Source: Haplosporangium gracile (taxonomy: Eukaryota; Mortierellomycota; Mortierellomycetes; Mortierellales; Mortierellaceae). Taken from it: DNA of 61,365 nucleotides. The translations under genes were made by a program, and so were the position numbers. Below the pieces are notes generated by a model that worked only from the letters and a program-made list of their open reading frames with translations, was not told where the DNA came from and made no database searches. Positions 59,901 to 61,365 of the stretch are shown here, in pieces. Where the stretch lies: NCBI GenBank assembly GCA_015499985.1, contig JAAAUF010000110.1:1-61365 (forward strand), written 5' to 3'. Position 1 is the stretch's first letter; the number at the start of each line of letters is the position of its first letter.

Positions 59901-60078
59901 GGATTTCTGGGGGAAGAAGAAGGATGTGTTTTAGTTTTTGTTGTTGTTGAGGATGAAGATAAGGATGTGTGAAGTCGGAGTCTGCATGTGTGTCATTGTT
60001 TGTGTCCATGTCAGCGTCTAATGTGTCCGAGGCGGCATTCGTGTCCTTGTTGTCGCTGATGACCTTGTCCAAGTCCAT
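56980..60078 (-). CDS. Large F-box protein with FG-like low-complexity region
   Basis: Single exon, 1032 residues. An F-box lies at about residues 52-95 (LLPPEILAHIATHLSHHDLT, then CVLVSQTWLALFSPQLW), the Skp1-binding part of SCF ubiquitin ligases. After ~110 further residues comes a Gly/Val repeat (GGVAVGEGVAVGEGVAI, coded by an 18 bp repeat near 59360-59420) and a Ser/Thr-rich region of ~300 residues dotted with FG-type motifs (FGVGGFGQ, FVFGNGS, FSFGSNS, FVFGSGF). The C-terminal half has leucine-rich-repeat-like segments (LERLTLLGPLQISLSYLLLN, LHKLKDLSLGSGRF, LKELRMLEVSGMRI), a likely substrate-recognition surface. No target is evident. Confidence 0.85.
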   Translation of the reverse strand: MDLDKVISDNKDTNAASDTLDADMDTNNDTHADSDFTHPYLHPQQQQKLKHILLLPPEILAHIATHLSHHDLTVCVLVSQTWLALFSPQLWRTIKPYPSQSYNWGYPLADIWFYRFCASLDAGALDRNGHLVRSLSTRYHSIIDLLWVLSRITGGLNGSSTTGGCTELRELIVESEANPNVPRPTQDLSAFISSATAFGGKKAAFGRKKHSGGSSGRGGVAISGGVAVGEGVAVGEGVAISGGGAIGGYFGVGGFGQPLGAGLRFRNNTGSTTSGAVTPVFVFGNGSTPQRSASSTSTSTFSTTGSIFVTTKNSGTFSFGSNSTKAGAPGPLNLGFEVTPASTSSTTNLSTSTTLNIGLGASEIMQPALTPSLLPTIPTSVDSGPGVGTESGQQETSTTATVNDSTPSTTATPIVTLSTAAASAATGPLTPTNAFSGFESFRHLAVTAPIPATTTRGLSTAPVRLTKASTLTTSFSGITTATSTPTNNSRPFVFGSGFTTKTMSFTDLYGPGVRDFKQYPLACLSSGDSPVRSKAALIWLLRQNPKLDTLSIKGAQFLYDFFKDETAASSADLEEGVEATVAGVLGAVPRSVTRLMLYFGELPLTHRGPYRQYMDRRFHNGRHNTNRNSVSSSSGGGSGSGRGNGKETAVSATPIRPLDLPALDSLERLTLLGPLQISLSYLLLNRIPMLRTLWIEFGDSTIPTFFPSSCDNNNNSNSNNSLPQTLRDGCPHLVDLIVEGSISDNHLAWMLAKASTRGWRTLIFKSKNNILGLESIYAILEHAASTLETIRLGNSGPSFQSHHVQELLCTASNLVRFVGLVGDRAKEKDVELNAEEVFGSGPEGRRNLKNENWACLALEEFRCKITGIPRPDVKTRTNGRPFTDHPLHSDTLYTLEDSYRTQRQVYTQLGRLHKLKDLSLGSGRFYKDDNRDDIKKILRAEQEREGQYYSTKFVQAGYQDECLSMTLASGLGLMGGLKELRMLEVSGMRIAEKFWEVSEEKKWIQTAWPKVEFVSNNGRRDSGAYWKQFGYK

Positions 60079-60442
60079 GTCAGGCGTTGTTGTTCGTTGT
60101 TAAGAAAAGGGAATGCAGAGTCAATGCTGATGGCAAAGCCGACAGACAGAAATAACAAATAATGGCGCGCTGCGCGTTGTGGTGGCAAAACGCACGTGCA
60201 GGACTGAAGGACTGTTAAAACCGAATTTAATCACTATCAAGGACACAAGCACAAAAACATATCACTCACTGACCATCAAGCCTTCTTTTACTGCTCTGCT
60301 GATGAAAGGATTGTCGGTGTGTATATTCAGTGAATCTGAAAAAATAAAAAAGTTGTAGGTCGGTAACGTGTGCACAATAGTGTCAGCTAGAAAAAAGAAA
60401 GCAAAAAAAAAGGTCGCAACAAGACTGATTCTGTCTTTAGTG
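60079..60442. other. Promoter of the F-box gene and flank
   Basis: About 360 bp of mixed sequence with an A-run at 60402-60410. No gene seen apart from the small frame that starts at 60634. Confidence 0.4.
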
Positions 60443-60634
60443 TCATGTATGCTTCGCAACATCCTTGAGATCTGCCAACTTGCGGTCGAGCTCGCTTTGC
60501 AGTATGTTGGTGAGAATGATGAATGCGTTTCCAGAGTCGATGATGGCGATGGTGATGCTGAAGGCTAAGGGTGTCTTGATGTCGCGTGAAAGGCAACTTA
60601 TATGTGACATGATGCGTTCTGAAAAGTGGACCAT
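60443..60634 (-). CDS. Small ORF, partial paralogue of the neighbouring gene
   Basis: 63 residues. Its C-terminal half (IDSGNAFIILTNILQSELDR, then KLADLKDVAKHT) matches in pattern the middle of the next gene (NTGSGVTLLANMLQGELNLK, then LIELNHIYEAY), so the two are paralogous, and this copy ends early. The family is not recognised; the shared part is an amphipathic helix. It may be a truncated duplicate or a short real gene. Confidence 0.4.
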   Translation of the reverse strand: MVHFSERIMSHISCLSRDIKTPLAFSITIAIIDSGNAFIILTNILQSELDRKLADLKDVAKHT

Positions 60635-60770
60635 TTTATTTCTTGAAATTTATCTGGCTTGGACTGGGCTTGGCAACTAAGGAGTATACTTGGAGGCTTT
60701 ATAGCGAAATGGCGTCTCAGCTCGACCTACTCCCATTTAAGTGCGACTCAATCACAAATCAGTCATCTCC

Positions 60771-61154
60771 CTACTCCGAGGATGCGACAGGGGCAGGTCC
60801 AGAACGGTGGTGAGCAACCATCGCATCCAAGATCTCCCTGCGGATCAGAGCAATCTCGGCCTCAAGCTTGACAACCGCATCGCCAAGTTGGCGAATATAC
60901 TGCCACCACTTGATGGATAGCTCCCAGCAGACTTGAACGGTATGGCCACGGTTTTTGGGCAGCGCCGGTTTATCTTCTTGGTATTCCCCAAGCGTCTCGG
61001 AGTAGGCTTCGTAGATATGATTGAGTTCGATTAACTTGAGGTTTAGCTCGCCCTGGAGCATGTTGGCGAGAAGAGTGACGCCGCTTCCAGTGTTTGTGGT
61101 GATGATGGTGGTTGTAACTGTCGGGGGGGTCTTGGTGTTAGTGTTGTTGCTCAT
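60771..61154 (-). CDS. Small uncharacterised alpha-helical protein
   Basis: 127 residues from ATG at 61154. The N-terminal 25 residues are Thr/Asn-rich; the rest is predicted helical with heptad-like spacing (VTLLANMLQGELNLKLIELN, LGDAVVKLEAEIALIRREIL), compatible with a coiled coil. The upstream in-frame extension (to 61352) is hydrophobic but less protein-like and includes the probable leader, so the later ATG is preferred. Not recognised. Its paralogue lies 136 bp downstream on the same strand. Confidence 0.5.
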   Translation of the reverse strand: MSNNTNTKTPPTVTTTIITTNTGSGVTLLANMLQGELNLKLIELNHIYEAYSETLGEYQEDKPALPKNRGHTVQVCWELSIKWWQYIRQLGDAVVKLEAEIALIRREILDAMVAHHRSGPAPVASSE

Positions 61155-61365
61155 GATGATTAGGCTGAGTGGCAGAGGGTGTAAGAGTGCAAGTGTGTGT
61201 TGAGTGGGTATGGTTGCGAAGTGGGAAAAGGTAAGAAGAGCAGAAGAAGAATTGAATAAAAGCACCACCTTGATTTTTTTATGTTGGCGGATAACAAACC
61301 CATTGGCCACGGATGTATATTCCATAGAAATTATAAGTAGGTACAGAACCACAAGTAAGAAAAAA

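Overview
The window is eukaryotic nuclear DNA from a filamentous fungus. The genes carry short GT-AG introns (roughly 50-150 bp), intergenic regions are rich in CT/GA and CA microsatellites, and gene content is fungal (Mex67, Dicer, chitin deacetylase relic, kelch membrane proteins, F-box/LRR proteins). The combination of phenylalanine hydroxylase, a urate oxidase/OHCU decarboxylase pair, abundant F-box/LRR genes with 28-residue repeats and kelch receptors with long low-complexity tails points to an early-diverging fungus, most likely Mortierellomycotina. That placement is inference, not proof.

Region 1 (1-15.2 kb) is gene-dense housekeeping DNA: a PPxY-containing Pro-rich protein (minus strand, with an apparent one-base frameshift), a ribosomal protein eS31/S27a fused to a strongly degenerate ubiquitin-like domain, the mRNA exporter Mex67/NXF1 (11 exons) head-to-head with the Fe-S helicase CHL1/DDX11, a Rieske-domain protein, then two urate-catabolism genes (OHCU decarboxylase and urate oxidase) on the same strand.

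Region 2 (15.2-24.8 kb) is an accessory, transposon-rich island. It holds a decayed gene of unknown family, an ~870 bp foldback inverted repeat, short direct repeats, a stand-alone RNase H ORF with all four catalytic acids, a candidate solo LTR, and a retroelement gag split by a 1293 bp Tc1/mariner element with TA target duplication.

Region 3 (24.8-35.3 kb) has two tandem, co-oriented kelch-repeat single-pass membrane proteins and a membrane-anchored alpha/beta-hydrolase.

Region 4 (36.7-43.6 kb) is a graveyard: a chitin deacetylase pseudogene, a short F-box/LRR gene, a 2277 bp pogo/Tigger-type element with TATAGTATA-rich ends, and an M13 metallopeptidase pseudogene directly beside it.

Region 5 (43.8-61.4 kb) is again gene-dense: a DHX33/Dhr2-like DEAH helicase head-to-head with a JMJD7-like JmjC hydroxylase, phenylalanine hydroxylase, a full-length Dicer, a 1032-residue F-box protein with FG-like low complexity, and two small paralogous ORFs at the end.

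Exon boundaries were derived by hand from GT-AG sites and reading-frame continuity. For every multi-exon gene called intact, the summed exons give a whole number of codons ending in a stop; the exception is the first gene, which needs one base. No tRNA, rRNA or CRISPR array was recognised. I did not find a convincing new multi-gene system. The most unusual items are the degenerate ubiquitin-like S27a fusion, the foldback element, the free-standing RNase H ORF, the tandem kelch receptors and the F-box protein with FG-like tracts.
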